Shown: positions 22,137 through 34,770, numbered from the stretch's first letter. The stretch is 64,000 nucleotides of DNA from Blastobasis lacticolella (GCA_905147135.1 LR990043.1:7413057-7477056); one strand, 5' to 3'. A program made the numbers and translations. Notes: a model not told the origin generated them from the letters alone.

Positions 22137-23596
22137 GTAATATTTATATATTTATGTTCTGTTATAGCTGAGATTGCAACTTTATCTAATAATCTGGAAA
22201 GTCCGAAGATGTGACATCTATTTTTTTAGTCACGATGTATATTTTATTAGAAAATAAATACAACGTATTTTAATATTACATATCAACATGGCCATGTAGT
22301 AAATATATTCGTTATTGAGTATTATCTCTATTTTGGAGCAAACCCTTTGATTAGAGTTAAAAAAACGAAGCCATACTTATTACTTACATGTATTGCACGT
22401 GCTGCATCTAAAAGTTGGTTGTTCTGTAGCCAGTTCCAGAGTCAGAGAGTACCGGGGGGTTACAAAGGTAGCAGAGAAAGCTCTGCAGTTGACTGTATAT
22501 GGATTAGAAGAGGAGAAACTTATTCAAGAAATGTCTTTGTGCCAAAACTGGTATCAAAATACTACACGGCCATTGCGAAATCTATCTTTTAACAAACTCC
22601 TGTAAAAAATTCTGTAGGCAGCAATGTGTCACTTTTCACCATGCATTATTTAATCTATGGCCGCAGGGCAGTATCGAGGCGATCAGCGCAGTGACACCAG
22701 CAAATCGGCGAGTAATCCACTACTTGTGTCGCGCTACCCATGCGATTACGTACGATGGACTCGTGTCGCACGAGACATGGCGGAATTAATACCCTCCGCC
22801 ATTAATTGAAAGTGTGGTCTTACCCTGCGACAGATGTAAGCTTCAGATTGGATAGCCTGGCTTAAGATTGCTGATAAAAAGTATTGAGTGGTAAAAAGTA
22901 TGGGGGCTGCTGATTAAACTAGACCGAAGTCTGTTCGAAGTCGATATGAGAAGTCAGTTTTTGTCGGAGATTAATTTACGAATGGTAAAATATAATCAGT
23001 GCGGAATATTAATCTAATCGATGGATGCAAGGGGCACAAAGAACCTATGGCGTGGAAGGCTTGTGGAGAGATTACGTCCAGTAGTGAGGTCCAGCGTCTG
23101 AATGAAAAAGGTTGTAGCAGCAAATTATTTCATAATTCTCATAATATGATTATTTTATGATTTACTTATACAAATTATAAAAGTGGCCATAATAAAGGGA
23201 AAACCTCTCTATTGACCGTCACAGCCAATGACGTCACATAACGGTAAAAAAATTTCAAATACTCAATATCTCGTTTGCATTAAAAGATATTTAAAATATT
23301 GTTTTCGTTTTTTCTTCCTCTACTCAGCCCATTTGCAACGCCCAAAATCAAATTTGGTTAGATAAATCTTGAAATTACATTTGGAAAAATGTATTCTATG
23401 TAAAACTAACATCTAGTTGTAAAAAGGTGGCGTACAATACTTGTAGGAGGCATACTAGAAAACGACACCAATGAATTATCCCAAAAATCGCTTACCACTT
23501 ACATTTAATTTAAATTCCGTCGATCGAGTCTTCACTCCGAAAAGTTTTGTTCGAAGCGCAGCCAGTTGTCAGCGTAAGGGTCAATGTCGACAGGCG
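22137..23596. other. unique sequence, unrecognised short frames
   Basis: Two overlapping plus-strand frames at 22347-22605 (81 and 70 codons) are not recognised. A perfect CRE palindrome TGACGTCA lies at 23229-23236. No dispersed repeat is recognised. Confidence 0.4.
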
Positions 23597-23785
23597 TATA
23601 AAAGAGGCAACCGTTCCCGAATCCTGATTCAGCCGCGTGTGGGGAGCCGTTCTATCGCACATCCTATGGGGGATGTCAGCAGTCAGCGCACTGATGCGAA
23701 CTGGGATGATTGTGCCTACTTTTACCCAGATTTTTACGCACTTTTGCAAGTTGCGTCGTTATGTTTAGCATCGATATGTAGATAG
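23597..23785 (+). promoter_or_regulatory. TATA box with possible initiator and a small open frame
   Basis: TATAAAAG at 23597-23604 is followed 34 bases after its first base by ATTCAGC, a partial initiator. Downstream an ATG at 23667 opens a 39-codon frame, beginning MGDVSSQRTDANWDD and ending at 23785. The spacing is slightly long for an insect TATA promoter, and the peptide is unrecognised, without a signal peptide or domain. It may be coincidence. Confidence 0.2.
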
Positions 23786-23850
23786 AGTTTTGTAGTAGAA
23801 TAGGTTTTTGGATTTTTGACACAACTGCGTTCGGTCGCTTTTTTGGGATA

Positions 23851-23955
23851 TAAAACCTTTATTTATTTATTTATTTAAAACTTCATGCACATTACAGTAC
23901 AATGGCGGAATTAAAGCTACGTAGCTTTTTCTACCAGTCAACCAGAGAACAATTA
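23851..23955 (+). mobile_element. family E repeat with (TTTA)n leader
   Basis: A TTTATTTATTTATTTA run at about 23859-23876 is followed by ACTTCATGCACATTACAGTA, ATGGCGGAATTAAAGCTA and CTACCAGTCAACCAGAGAAC. This order is familiar from lepidopteran genomes as a retroelement end, and a shorter copy is at 7661. No coding sequence is attached. Confidence 0.5.
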
Positions 23956-26894
23956 CCAAAAATTACAAGGCCAACCAATTATTTCATGTATAAATAGTAT
24001 ATGAGAGTCAATTTCGTAAATCATGGTCGACATTAATTAGATGGAATCGGCCAAAATGTTGCCTTCATTAATACCCAACTTTGTAAAAGTATTAATTAAC
24101 TAATGTTCCACGGCCAATTTAATTTATTTCGCGTTTGAAAACTTCAAGGTATTAAACAGTCAATTAAGAAATACCCGAGAAAATTAACGCACGAATTTTG
24201 TGAAATAAAACTTCGTATAATTTTACTGTAATAAAAATTCTAAATACAATATCAGATAGAACAACCGTGACCAAGATATCTTGAGCTGCTGTCGTTTGAT
24301 AAATAAGCTGCAAGTCGCCCTATCTCGGCACTCGATGCATCGCGGGGGGTGGCATTACACCGAGTGCAATATTCACTGGCTCTCGATTCGATTCGATTCG
24401 CCGAATAGAGACGCTCGATATTAGTAATTATATGGATCGAGTGGTACTATTCGTGATTGTGTTCTCGTGGCCACGATTCAATCGAGTGGTGAGGTGTAAG
24501 AGATAGGTGTATGCAACCAGCTCTTCAAATGCAGGTATTGCAGAAGGTGACTAACATTTTACGGTTAAGCTACCTGCAATTTCCGTCATTATTTTGATCT
24601 CCAACTCATGTTGTCATGCGTGTCTACATGATTTAAGCTGATCGTTCTCACTAGTTCCAGTCAGATTTGTAAACGACTAGTCGTACTTTGGAGATGGAAC
24701 AGTTATCTGCCTTACCTCGGATAAAGTTTTAAGAGTTGGTGTCAGTGACAAAATTCTTCCAGTAAGAGGTACTCGATCGAATCTTTCGATATTCCTTACG
24801 ATTGCTTCTCTACTTATTCGCGATTCTACACAATAAGGATTCCGCATAATTGCTATTGATCACATTCTATATTCCACACATTCTTCAATCACCTCTAAAA
24901 ATAGTTGCTGAAGTGTTAGGGAGATATTGAAATAGAATTGTAAATCGTTACGATCAAGCGAGTATTGTTTACAACCGATCCACAGACAATACTCTCAGTC
25001 ACCGCATCCCCTAACCCCGATCCGTCTTACGCCATATGTTGCATCGAATTTATTATTTTATTAAGTTTTTATTTACACAATAAGTATATCCGTCGTGGCG
25101 AGTGTTTAAGCTGACGTTTATGATATTCTCTCGTGGTTTCGCGGCGAGGGGTGGGCCGGGGTTGATGCGCCATTGTTTCATTTTCACCCTTGTTGTGTCA
25201 GGTTGATTCTGTCGCTAACTTACTTTATTAACTGTGCGTTTGTTCACAATGCGCTGTAATAAGCGAATGCCGGCGCGTTCGGCGAGGAGCTTCTTGGGTT
25301 CTTTCGTGGAGGCTTTATTACTTTAGAAGGTATACATCGGGTAATAAAGTGCGGTCTCCGGAAAGACAAACTTTATAGAGCAATATTACAAACTAACGTT
25401 CGTAATGTACACCTACAAACGTCATGTGTAACAAGTGAAGAGTCGTCAACATTTCAGGTTCTAGCCCAGAAAGCTAACATCTTCTGCTCTGACTTTTAAT
25501 ACGACGATCACTAAGCTCCCCCCTCTGTGTCCCTGTCCGTGCCGACAGACTCAGACAGACTCTTCAGGCTCGACAGAATCTCTCCAACCGGACCATATCA
25601 GTGATTATGACAGAAATGCGACATTACATCCCGAATAGTTAGACACCGCAGCACCCCCTAAAGTGGCGCAGCTCGCAACCTGCCCGGCTGCCCGCAGTGC
25701 AATATCAATTTCCGATCTAAATTTAAAGTTGCAATATTTTAAATCGCCCTCCATTGTGCGGGCAGTAACAGATGAAAACACTCCGGAGCACGGCCTCCAA
25801 TGGTCCGTGTTGCGCGATATTATTCCCGGGACAAAGCGGGCCGTGGGAGGCGCCCATCAAATCACGGCCGCGACCCCGCGTTCGGGAAGCCCTGGAAATT
25901 AAAATTCATTCCTGTATTACATGAGGAGCGTATCAAGCTACCTGTAGTTCGATAGTAAGGAACAGGGTAGCGTGACGTTAAATAGGTTAATATGCACACA
26001 GACTTTTACAGGTAAAGTAGACTCCGAAGAGACCATCTTATAAGTAAGAGAAGAGAACTTGGTCAAAAATAACAAAACCCACCAGTTAATGGGCTGAATG
26101 CGCGATGGTGGATTTCATGTAGGTAGTTGATTTTAATGCTAAGGTAAGGTCGTGATTATTTGTTCAATTCTTACCTTACTATAGTCGCCAACAGCAACAT
26201 CAGGCATATCGTCCTTACAGCGACATCGCTATGATTCTGCATGTTTGTTTTAGACTTATTCATATTCATATTCATTTATTCGTAGTAATAATCATACATC
26301 GTCATTTAAAATAGTTTCATGAAGGTAACCGATGTTATGGGTGACAGTTACCATTTTCAAGTGTTCATTTTTCACCAAATACACGCCATCCATCCTTATA
26401 GATGCTGTAACTGCTCACCATCAGGCGCGCCGTAAGCTTTGCCACTTAAAACACTATCCTCAAGACAATACCCAGCAAAACACAACAAATACCACACGAA
26501 AACATCCCCCACCACCCCTAATTAACCCTTTAAGAAACGAGAAATAAATTATACCTACTCGCAACTCAGGAGCAGGGTTTCCAGCGTTCACCGTAGGGCT
26601 GTCACAAGCAAAACAGTGCTCAACTATTCACTCGGAGGGCTGATTGACGGCGCGTTTGAGCGGCGCAGCGGGCGGCCAAGGGTTATTGGCAAAAAATAGA
26701 GGAGCCACGGACCCGCCTTGTTTCCCCGCAGATTACGACGGCTCGCCTTCACAGGGTGCTACACGACATTGTAGGTTTATGGGAGTTTGTCGTTAAAGGA
26801 CGATGTCGACAGTTTCACAGTTGCACGATATTACGGTACCTATGTCGTGAACCTAAAATAAAGGTATATTTTAGGCTTACTCAAGCTCCGTTGG
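23956..26894. other. unique, largely AT-rich sequence
   Basis: No gene is recognised. Bases about 24380-24500 hold a short ATTCG tandem repeat near 24385 and several GATCGAGTGGT/ATCGAGTGGT repeats. Frames at 25663-25902, 26332-26547 and 26756-26968 are unrecognised. GC-rich patches lie near 25800-25880 and 26650. Confidence 0.45.
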
Positions 26895-27130
26895 ACGTGT
26901 GGTGTCCGATGAAATGGAATAAGTACAATAGCACCAACCCTTTACACTCGTGGGTTTACGGTGATTAGGTAATGTTTTCAAGACAAAAAGAGTCTCCGAG
27001 GCTGGAAAATGAGCAGCAGCGTTTTCCATTGTTATAATTTATAAAACCGCGATCTCCAACTCGCCTGCCAAACGTGGAGATTGTGGCAACCTTTCGTGGG
27101 AGAGGTCCAAAGTCCAAATTGTTATGGGTT
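26895..27130 (+). mobile_element. family B element, diverged
   Basis: It starts at the family 5' end (ACGTGTGGTGTCCGATGAAA) and retains AGCACCAACCC, GAGCAGCAGCGTTTTCCATT and GCGATCTCCAAC near 27050. It ends in GTTATGGGTTT without a (TGA)n tail. Many substitutions suggest an old insertion. Confidence 0.65.
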
Positions 27131-27900
27131 TCCAAAAATCTGGAGCGCCCTCATATTTTTTTCGACTTTTCTTGCCTGACTACCTGTGTCCTCTTTTACA
27201 ACTACCATATTGTTGAAAATCAATTCAATAACACTTACAATTCAATAAAAATTACGGATTTGTGTCGGTCCCTCATTGTCTCTTAAAATCGTCAGTCGCC
27301 ACGACATAACACTCTTGTCTGTCGGTGTAAGTCCGCCGTGCCACGGGAGGGCCTGCAGATGGTAGTGATAGATAACAGCCACGCAGCGCCGGGGGCCGCT
27401 AATAGTGAAGCCTTATTTGAATATTGTCCCCGATTGGCGGGGGGCGGTGAAATTAAATAGCGGGTACACGAAGGGATGCATCGACGACTGTTTTATTAAA
27501 TTATTGTGGATTATTTGGTGCTAAGCTGTTGGTAGCTGGAATTGTTTTATTAATTTATTTCAGGTAACAAGCCCCTTATAATAAACATATAAATTACAAT
27601 AAACACTTTATAACTAAGTAAGTACTTAAAATTAGGACACAGTTTGTCACGTCGGTAATGATATCGATGGCTCGATGGCGAAGGCTAGACCTTCACGATA
27701 TAGTCCGGAATTATAGTTGGTCATGGATTATTTAGCTTATCTGTGAAAACTTTTCTCCTAGTTAGGTTACATATTTAAATGGCTTCATGAAGCATAAAGA
27801 AAGCAGCCATCGTGCAAGAATGGTGGCGTGTGGTGATTCATGAAGCATAAAGGCCACAAAGCAGGCCACAAATCAGTAACGACCACGACCAATTAGCCAA
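27131..27900. other. unique non-coding sequence with a 16-base direct repeat
   Basis: TTCATGAAGCATAAAG occurs at 27784-27799 and again at 27838-27853. No gene is seen. Bases about 27360-27450 are GC-rich. Confidence 0.4.
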
Positions 27901-28061
27901 GAGTGATACGATTAAGAAGAAGAATTTTGAGATGTCCACGGGCTAGCCCCCACCGCTGCAACTCCTATATAGCCAGGATCTACAGAGGCGACAAGACACA
28001 GCTCCTTGACACTCAGGAAGACAAGCTAATTAATTCTGTCTTGGAATCCGCAACAAACTAA
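27901..28061 (+). other. short open stretch of coding-like character, unrecognised
   Basis: One frame stays open from at least 27918 to a TAA at 28059-28061, reading CNSYIARIYRGDKTQLLDTQ near its middle. There is no clear ATG. A weakly similar sequence (CGCTGCAGCTCCTGTATAGC) occurs near 39905, next to a SINE, so this is more likely a fragment of a dispersed repeat than an exon. Confidence 0.25.
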
Positions 28062-30738
28062 CATGTAAATTTACCTTGTGTCCTCCTACTTATCTTATTA
28101 AAACCTTCCCAGAACACTCTTCTTCTCATATTTAGGAAACTTCAGTTGCCAAAAACATTTGTAGACCATAACCGTTAACATCCACAATAATCGCAGCGAT
28201 ACAACAATATCAGGGTAGTGTTTGTCGATCCTCTATTGAATGGTCTTTGGACGGGTTAGTAGGGGAAACAACTGTAACGCAAAATGTTCACTCGCATCTG
28301 ACCTTACAAGTCCATTGCTGGACTCGAGCTTCCGCCACATTAGTTAAGTATTTCGCCATAATCCCTGAGCTTCTCAGAGGAGTTGGTTGGAGATCGCAGT
28401 AATGAAACATATTGGCATATGGCATAACAGTAAACACTGCTTAGATCACCCTCCCATTGTCTGGTCTAAGGTCCTTGCTCGTCTGAACTTGTGATGCTTA
28501 CTAAATAAACTATATTTACAAAAACACATCCAGCAAGACCCGTTGGTGGGACGCTATCAAGAAAGAGTCTACCTGGATGGGTCCACCAAATAATCTATTT
28601 AGGTTTGAAGGATAAGGGGGCCAGCATAACAATAGGCAAGATACCATCTTAGTTCTTACAGGGACAATGCATAGATCTACGGCTCTGAACTTTGATTGCA
28701 TGAAATGCGTGAATCTTATGGGCGACAGTGACATCTTTACGTCAGGTGGACTATCCCGTTTATCACTGACAACGAGTAGGTAGTATAAAAACCTACCACA
28801 CAAAAACACCATACAGAATAAACAACATACCTCTATGATACAGCTACACAATTTGGCAGCATTATAAATTCGGCGGGCTCGCAGTTGGCGGCGTGCGGTG
28901 CGCGTGAAAAATGAACCGCGAGCGATAGCCGCCCGCCCGCCTAATGAGCTAGAATGGCGATAGTCGAGGGAATTAGGTGGACTGGCCTGGCGCGGGCTTG
29001 GCTGTACTCGTACCAGTTGGTTTTTAAAGGGAAACAAAGTGAGTGATTGTTTGCAAGCTTTCTGACCAAAATATAGGCTTTGTAGAGGAGCTTGCCTCTT
29101 CATGAGGTCTGACAAGACGGTTTCCGTCGAGACTTGGCCAACCAATTTGACATTAAATGCGTTTGGTGGGTTTATATTGTTTTCCTTAACACGACTGTCG
29201 CTTTAATCAGCTTGAAAAATAAGTAAATACTTTTAATACACAAATAAATGGGAAAATACAAAATTATCTCCATTTGTCGCCACTGTACGTACGATGTACG
29301 AGTATATGGGCTCAGCTCAATTGTGGTATGGAGAGAGATGTTTGGGAGCTCGAGCGGGTAAAGCGGTACTCGTAAATTGTGGACCTTACGCTATTTCATA
29401 AAGTACCGTTACATCTCAAAGTCAAAATCTTCGAATTCATCATGTCACAAGTCATGCCCGTGGTGCGGAAACCAGTCCGATAAACGGTTCCCCTCTGAGT
29501 GACACAGAGGGGCCTAGAGAGAGCAATGTTTGGAGTCACCTGCGGGACCGGCGAAGTAACTAGTGGATCCGAAAAAGGGCCAAAATTACGAAATAAGACG
29601 TCAGGGCCCTTCCGGCTGCCATGACAACTGATTTTCACAACCAGTTGCCAACAGGGATAAAATAATCATAGTAATAAAAGATAAAATTGACATATGGGCG
29701 GGCCAAATGAGGACATCTCCCAATTTTTGCTAAGTAATTTTTTCAGTAGCTAATAATAAGTGTAACAGACACTACACATATTTACACTATACATACTTTT
29801 TAGCACATGAAAAACTGTACAAATTTCCACGATATCTCTTAAACCAAAGAAGACATATGTGCTAGAAATTTGTTTATTTATTTAACTATTTATTGTACAC
29901 AGTAAAAGATACAGGTAAAAACACAATTATAAATGACACAACAATTTTTTTACGTGATTTTATATACGCACGATTTTATAGGCGCAGTCTCTTGTGCCAT
30001 AAACTTATTTGACCCAGTAATAGCGTCGCTGTTGTTGGCATTGACATAACATTTTAATATGGCAACACTTAGTTCTAGTTTTGGCCACCGGTTTGTGGAA
30101 CTGAACTAAACGTTAATCATCAATCTCGCCAAGGCGCCAGATATAATATTGTAAAAGCGTACAAAATTATTGTAACGTTTTACCTAAAATATAAATTTTA
30201 AACAGTAATTATTGGGATTCGTCAATTACAAATCCAACATTCAATTCCAATCAAGTGGTGTCATTGCCTTTGTACAATGAACCGGTCCATATATATAAGT
30301 CTTTGCAAAACAACTAATTTTTAAGCTGATTGAACCGAACAGTCGTGAATCCTTATAAGTGGAACCGAAGTGTATTTTGTTAAACAAGTTAGTACTTTAA
30401 CAAAGTTTATGTTCCACTTTGTAGGTTTTTCATTCCGGATATTAACCAATCCATTACTTGTTTACGGTTTTATTAATAAAAAGTTTGGGAGGTTTATAGA
30501 AGATTTTAAGCTTGCAAAAATATGGTTCTTGAAAAACGTATTCATAAACGCATAATATCGCTAAAAAGCTTATAATGGCTTCTTAGGCTGATTCTTTCTA
30601 TGAACTCATTCGCTAAAACTAAACTTCATTTGCTTTGTAAAGTTGGCTCCGCTGCGCATTGTTACGTACAAAAATATTACATGCACAGCCGACCTGGCTT
30701 GACTGATTGTGATTGGCTCGTAACTCCATTATCGACTT
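28062..30738. other. unique sequence; longest open frame of the window lies here
   Basis: A 209-codon minus-strand frame at 28516-29145 is the longest in the window. It has no recognisable domain, crosses a GC-rich patch at 28870-29000, and shows no splice or promoter context. I do not call it a gene. TTTATTTATTTA near 29874 may belong to a degraded family E-like end. The rest is AT-rich and featureless. Confidence 0.4.
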
Positions 30739-30785
30739 TTTATCCTGAAGGGGATAGGCAAAGGGATGCATCCATACAGCCATGA
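30739..30785 (+). mobile_element. possible dispersed-repeat fragment (family H)
   Basis: TTATCCTGAAGGGGATAGGC followed by AAAGGGATGCA resembles a common lepidopteran repeat word that I remember as CCTGAAGGGGTAGGCAGAG. It is only about 45 bases long and no second copy is in the window, so the call is tentative. Confidence 0.3.
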
Positions 30786-32789
30786 CTTCTATCATTTTCC
30801 TAGGAACTCCGTCTAGAAAGTTAGCACACTTTTTTAAACTTGCCTACAAGCGATTTTGTGTTTAGCTCTAAATTCATCAGAGCATGCAGAACATCACAAC
30901 ATGATGATCCCAATCTGTATTAGTTATGAGAGGTTTATGGGACGTTTATGAATAAGGAATTAAAGGTATTTTAAAATACGTTTTAGCTAAGCATACATTA
31001 GGCCTTTAAAAGTAATATAAGGTTTTAAGACTGTTAGACGATATCGGTATTAGTCGACGTGTCATTTTAACAAATAAATTAATTTTAACAGGTATTAAAA
31101 CTCACTGTCATTATTCTGAAAATAGCACGAAATACTAATTTATCGATGGAAATTACGTAGCTGATTAATCAAATGGAAATAGAAATGGGTTGCGGATAGG
31201 GAAAAAGTTGTCAAAATCCTACGCACACGGGCCAATAAGGGAAATTGAAATGCCTCCGTGCCGCGGCCCTTTCACTGTAATTGGTCGGCGAATAAGGATG
31301 GCCCAGTAGAGGTGGAGATATGTCGATGAAGAAATATATTTCGGTCCTTCTCTTCTCTTTCCACATGCGTTCTATTATCATTTATATGATTATGAAATCA
31401 TTTTAATAGATAAAGAGTCGTTAAATGCACCAATTAAGGGAAGGTTCTGAATAAAAATAAATTGAAAATACCGCTAACGAATTTCCTAGAACAAATTATT
31501 GAAGTTAGCTTGTAAATTTAATTCAATACTTAATTTATACATTTTAAGGGTATGATCAGGGTTTCCTACTGCGTACTTATTTTATAATTATACAATCTCC
31601 TTATCTATTTCACTTAGGGCGGCTTGCAACATATTCTGATAATTAAACAAAAAACCATAAAACGTCATGCTTAAACTTGTTTAAGAATTTGGCGCAAGCC
31701 GGGCTTAGTTCAGTCGAAATGATTTTCAAGGATTTTTTCACTTTTTTACTGAAGGTAGTCAGGTAACATCGACATCCTTTGAGTTATCGATACCGTACCG
31801 TCCCCAGCCTGAATTGGGGACCTTCGAGTAGTTGATTTGAATGGAAATACCTAGCGTTAAAAATAAGGGGGCGTGCTCAATAGGAGAGGACAGTTTGGTT
31901 CGACTTTCACTTAGCTAAGTAACCAATGGCGATCAGCTCTAACTTTGATTGCTGACTGCGAATGGTAAATCTGTTTTGGATTAGATGCGTAGTTATGGGG
32001 AAGTCATATTATGAAGAACGCATGAAAATTGTATTCCCTGTTAACTTGAAACAATTACCTACATTAAACGGGATTACAAAACCAGGGGATCTATTTTTAA
32101 AGCGGCCTTTTCGGCATAAAAATTAAAAAAAATTCAATTTACATTGGCCATACTGAAAGAGTACGGTTCAACAATAGGGTAAACCAGCATCATGCATCAA
32201 AATATCGATTGAAGATTGAAAACCGTTCGAATCGAAGCGAGAGATTAAAAATGGGGCCCCCCGTTTCCTTCTGATTTGTTTTGATCCCAAAGTCTACATT
32301 CGCAAAGTACTTACGAATAACTTTCTTGACAGGTGAACAACCGTCTTGACTTGTGAGGTATTTAACAACTATATCTTTTACATAATACCTATATTTACGA
32401 CGAGCAAAATAAGCGTCTCTATTGAGTCTTCGAATTCTTCGTAAGCACACACCTGAGTTGGCTTTCATAGGGGGCACTTCTCTATGAAGTTTGAATGATT
32501 TCCTCCAATCACAGAGCGAGGGGTACGATGGAGGGTGCGCAGTGGTGCAGTGGCGGCGCAGTGATATTGCGACTGCTGGTTCATGGCTGATTGGTGCCTA
32601 GTACTCACCTATATGCTTTACTCATATTTGAATGCTTTACTCATATTTGAATGATTTCAACGCCAATGAGGTTTTGGGGAGGACTTTTAACAGGTGGCGT
32701 GTTTCTGATGATAACTTTAATGATGATAAAGTCTGTGTTGACTTTAAATAGACGATTGTATAAAAAGTTTTTTTAATCCGACACTGAAT
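30786..32789. other. unique, AT-rich sequence
   Basis: No gene is recognised; the minus-strand 95-codon frame at 32190-32477 is unrecognised. TGCTTTACTCATATTTGAA is tandemly doubled at about 32614-32652. Confidence 0.45.
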
Positions 32790-33030
32790 ATTCTATTATA
32801 AAGTAAGTACTAAAGGTACTACCTTGCCCCCGTCTTCGTCCGCGTAAAATTCGGTTATGACGTTCAAGATTCCTTTCCGCGGGAACTACATTGAATTTCG
32901 GGACAAGTTCTAGTCAATTTTTTCTGTCATATTGTATCAAAATCCGACCAGATTTTTTTTATTTGAAGCAGTAACCAACGTACGTACATACTTGCGCATT
33001 TATAATATTAGAAGGATTAGATTACAATAT
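32790..33030. mobile_element. family F remnant, degraded
   Basis: GCCCCCGTCTTCGTCCGCGT near 32826 and AAAATCCGACCAGATTTTTT near 32940, then TATAATATTAGAAGGAT near 33001, are words of a widespread insect repeat that carries the phrases 'AATCCGTTCAGTAG' and 'CGCGGACGAAGTCGCG'. Order and spacing are only partly kept. Confidence 0.35.
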
Positions 33031-33440
33031 GAATCCCTTGAACTTAAAATAAAACAAACAGTATCGGCACAACGATACACATTCCCACTCCCACCATCCA
33101 CCTCCACCCGCAAGAAATCAATTTCAAAATTCCCAAACCAACCGGCACGCACCCGGAGCCGCCCGAAGAGTTTTAATCTTACATTAGGAGCAGCATTTCG
33201 GGCGGTCGGCGCACTTGATTAACTCGGGGCCGAGTAATTATTTTGGCCGTTCCCCCGCCCCCGTACCCCGCCCGCGGGGATTTGTATAATCCTGATTGGG
33301 TACGTATTGGGAGCCGATGGAGTGTGCACGCGCACGTGCCGCATTATCTCACTGTGCACGTAAACGGTGACAACCCTGGAGTGGGAAATTGAAAAGTTGA
33401 CGCCGATATTTTATTCGCTACTCGGAGACGTGATTTAATT
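33031..33440. other. GC-rich island
   Basis: GC- and CpG-rich DNA (AGCCGCCCGAAGAG, CCCGCCCGCGGGG near 33265) is interspersed with TTGATTAAC and GAGTAATTATTT, which are homeodomain-type sites. The 96-codon frame at 32932-33222 runs from the repeat into the island and is not a gene. It is candidate regulatory DNA. Confidence 0.28.
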
Positions 33441-33544
33441 TGTGACGGGGTTCGGCTTTGGGGGTGATTTGGATTAACTGGTTAGGTAGTTGTTTATTTT
33501 AAATTTAGACACCTACTACTATACAGTTACATAATATATGTATG

Positions 33545-33664
33545 AAGCCGTGAACTGGATGGAGTGCTGAACGTATTAAAACGATAGGTACAACTATTCA
33601 ACGTACGACAGAAATAATTGTACCTATAGTTTTAATACGTTTAGCACTATCCAGTTCATGACTT
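33545..33664. repeat. long inverted repeat (hairpin or MITE-like element)
   Basis: A left arm at 33545-33594 and a right arm at 33617-33664 are complementary over about 48 bases with a handful of mismatches and a 2-base gap. Examples are TGAACTGGAT against ATCCAGTTCA, and AACGTATTAAAAC against GTTTTAATACGTT. The loop is about 22 bases. Weaker complementarity continues outward to about 33522 and 33687. This is typical of a fold-back transposon, and a hairpin transcript would be an RNA-interference substrate. Confidence 0.7.
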
Positions 33665-33689
33665 TCCATCAGCATATAGTATAACATTA

Positions 33690-34599
33690 AAAAAGACTCG
33701 GTTGGTTTAGGTTACTTAACAAAGCTTACCTACTACCTACCTAGCTACTAAAATGATTTAATTCAAAGTTAATATCCATTCGTCATATCTTAAATTACAG
33801 AATAGGACAGGCAATTATTTGAGAGTCGTATCCGATCAGGAAAATCTGGACCAAATTAAAAATTCGTCTAGAAAAAGCGAATTAAAGTTGCTTGTCGACA
33901 AGGCTCCAGGCGGTGTACTCCTAGTACTTATACATGAAAAAGCGTTGCTATAAAATCATGATATTACTTACATACTCTAATGCCAGAGAGTTGTCAAAGA
34001 ATTTATAACATTTTAGTTTAACGGTCGTTAAGTAATTCAATTTGCTTCTTTTCTTTCATATTCATTAAAAAGGTAGTACGTAAGATAAATAAGGATTAAA
34101 ATATTTATCTGCAATATTTTTCTTTGTATCGGGAATACCTATCTATTACGAGTCTTCCAGCTTCCAGCTTCCAGTCAGTATTTGTAATTAGATATTAAAG
34201 GCCATAATTTTGGTTGTAGTGAAAAACTACAGGCAAGATCTATAAGTTATTCTGTAATTTCTGAAATCGTAATATTAGGATATTACGATTCCGAGGAAGA
34301 AATTATTGAAAATGTCCGAATAGGAAGGAACCAGGCCGTTGGCGACTGGGGGCCGGTGATAACGTGACAATGGAAATTTGCAGTGCCCGTCGAGTGCCAG
34401 CCTGCGAACTAATTACGACCCAACTCCCTTGCTTTAAGATCCATAATTAGTTGGCAAAAATACATTTCTTGGTGTCGAATTTTTGTAGATCCAATTCAAG
34501 GGATATGATGTAATATTTAACGGACTTATTTCTTGAGATGTATTAAACAACATTATTGAATTGGTTCTGTCATTACTAAAGAAGAATTGCTCTTATTTT
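33690..34599. other. unique, AT-rich sequence
   Basis: Nothing is recognised except CTTCCAG repeated three times near 34155-34175. Confidence 0.45.
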
Positions 34600-34770
34600 T
34601 TACTAGCGACTCGCCACGGCTTCGTACGGATACCTTAACAAATTAAACACCTAAACCTTCCTCATGAATCACTCTGTCTATTGGTGAAAACCCGTTCAGT
34701 GGTTTTTCAGTTTATCGTGAACAGACAGACAGATAGACAGACGCGGCATGGGACTTTGTTTTATAACATG
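34600..34770 (+). mobile_element. family F-like dispersed repeat
   Basis: It starts TTTTACTAGCGACTCGCCAC, followed by GGCTTCGTACGG, CCTAAACCTTCCTCATGAAT, CACTCTGTCTATTGGTGAAA, a GACAGACAGA run and GGGACTTTGTTTTATAACAT. I know this succession as a very abundant arthropod repeat of uncertain class. A related 3' part occurs at 36560-36665. Confidence 0.55.

Noticed and set aside
28516..29145. Longest open frame (209 codons, minus strand)
   Set aside because: No recognisable domain, mixed low-information composition, crosses a GC-rich patch, and no promoter or splice context. A frame of this length can occur by chance in 64 kb.
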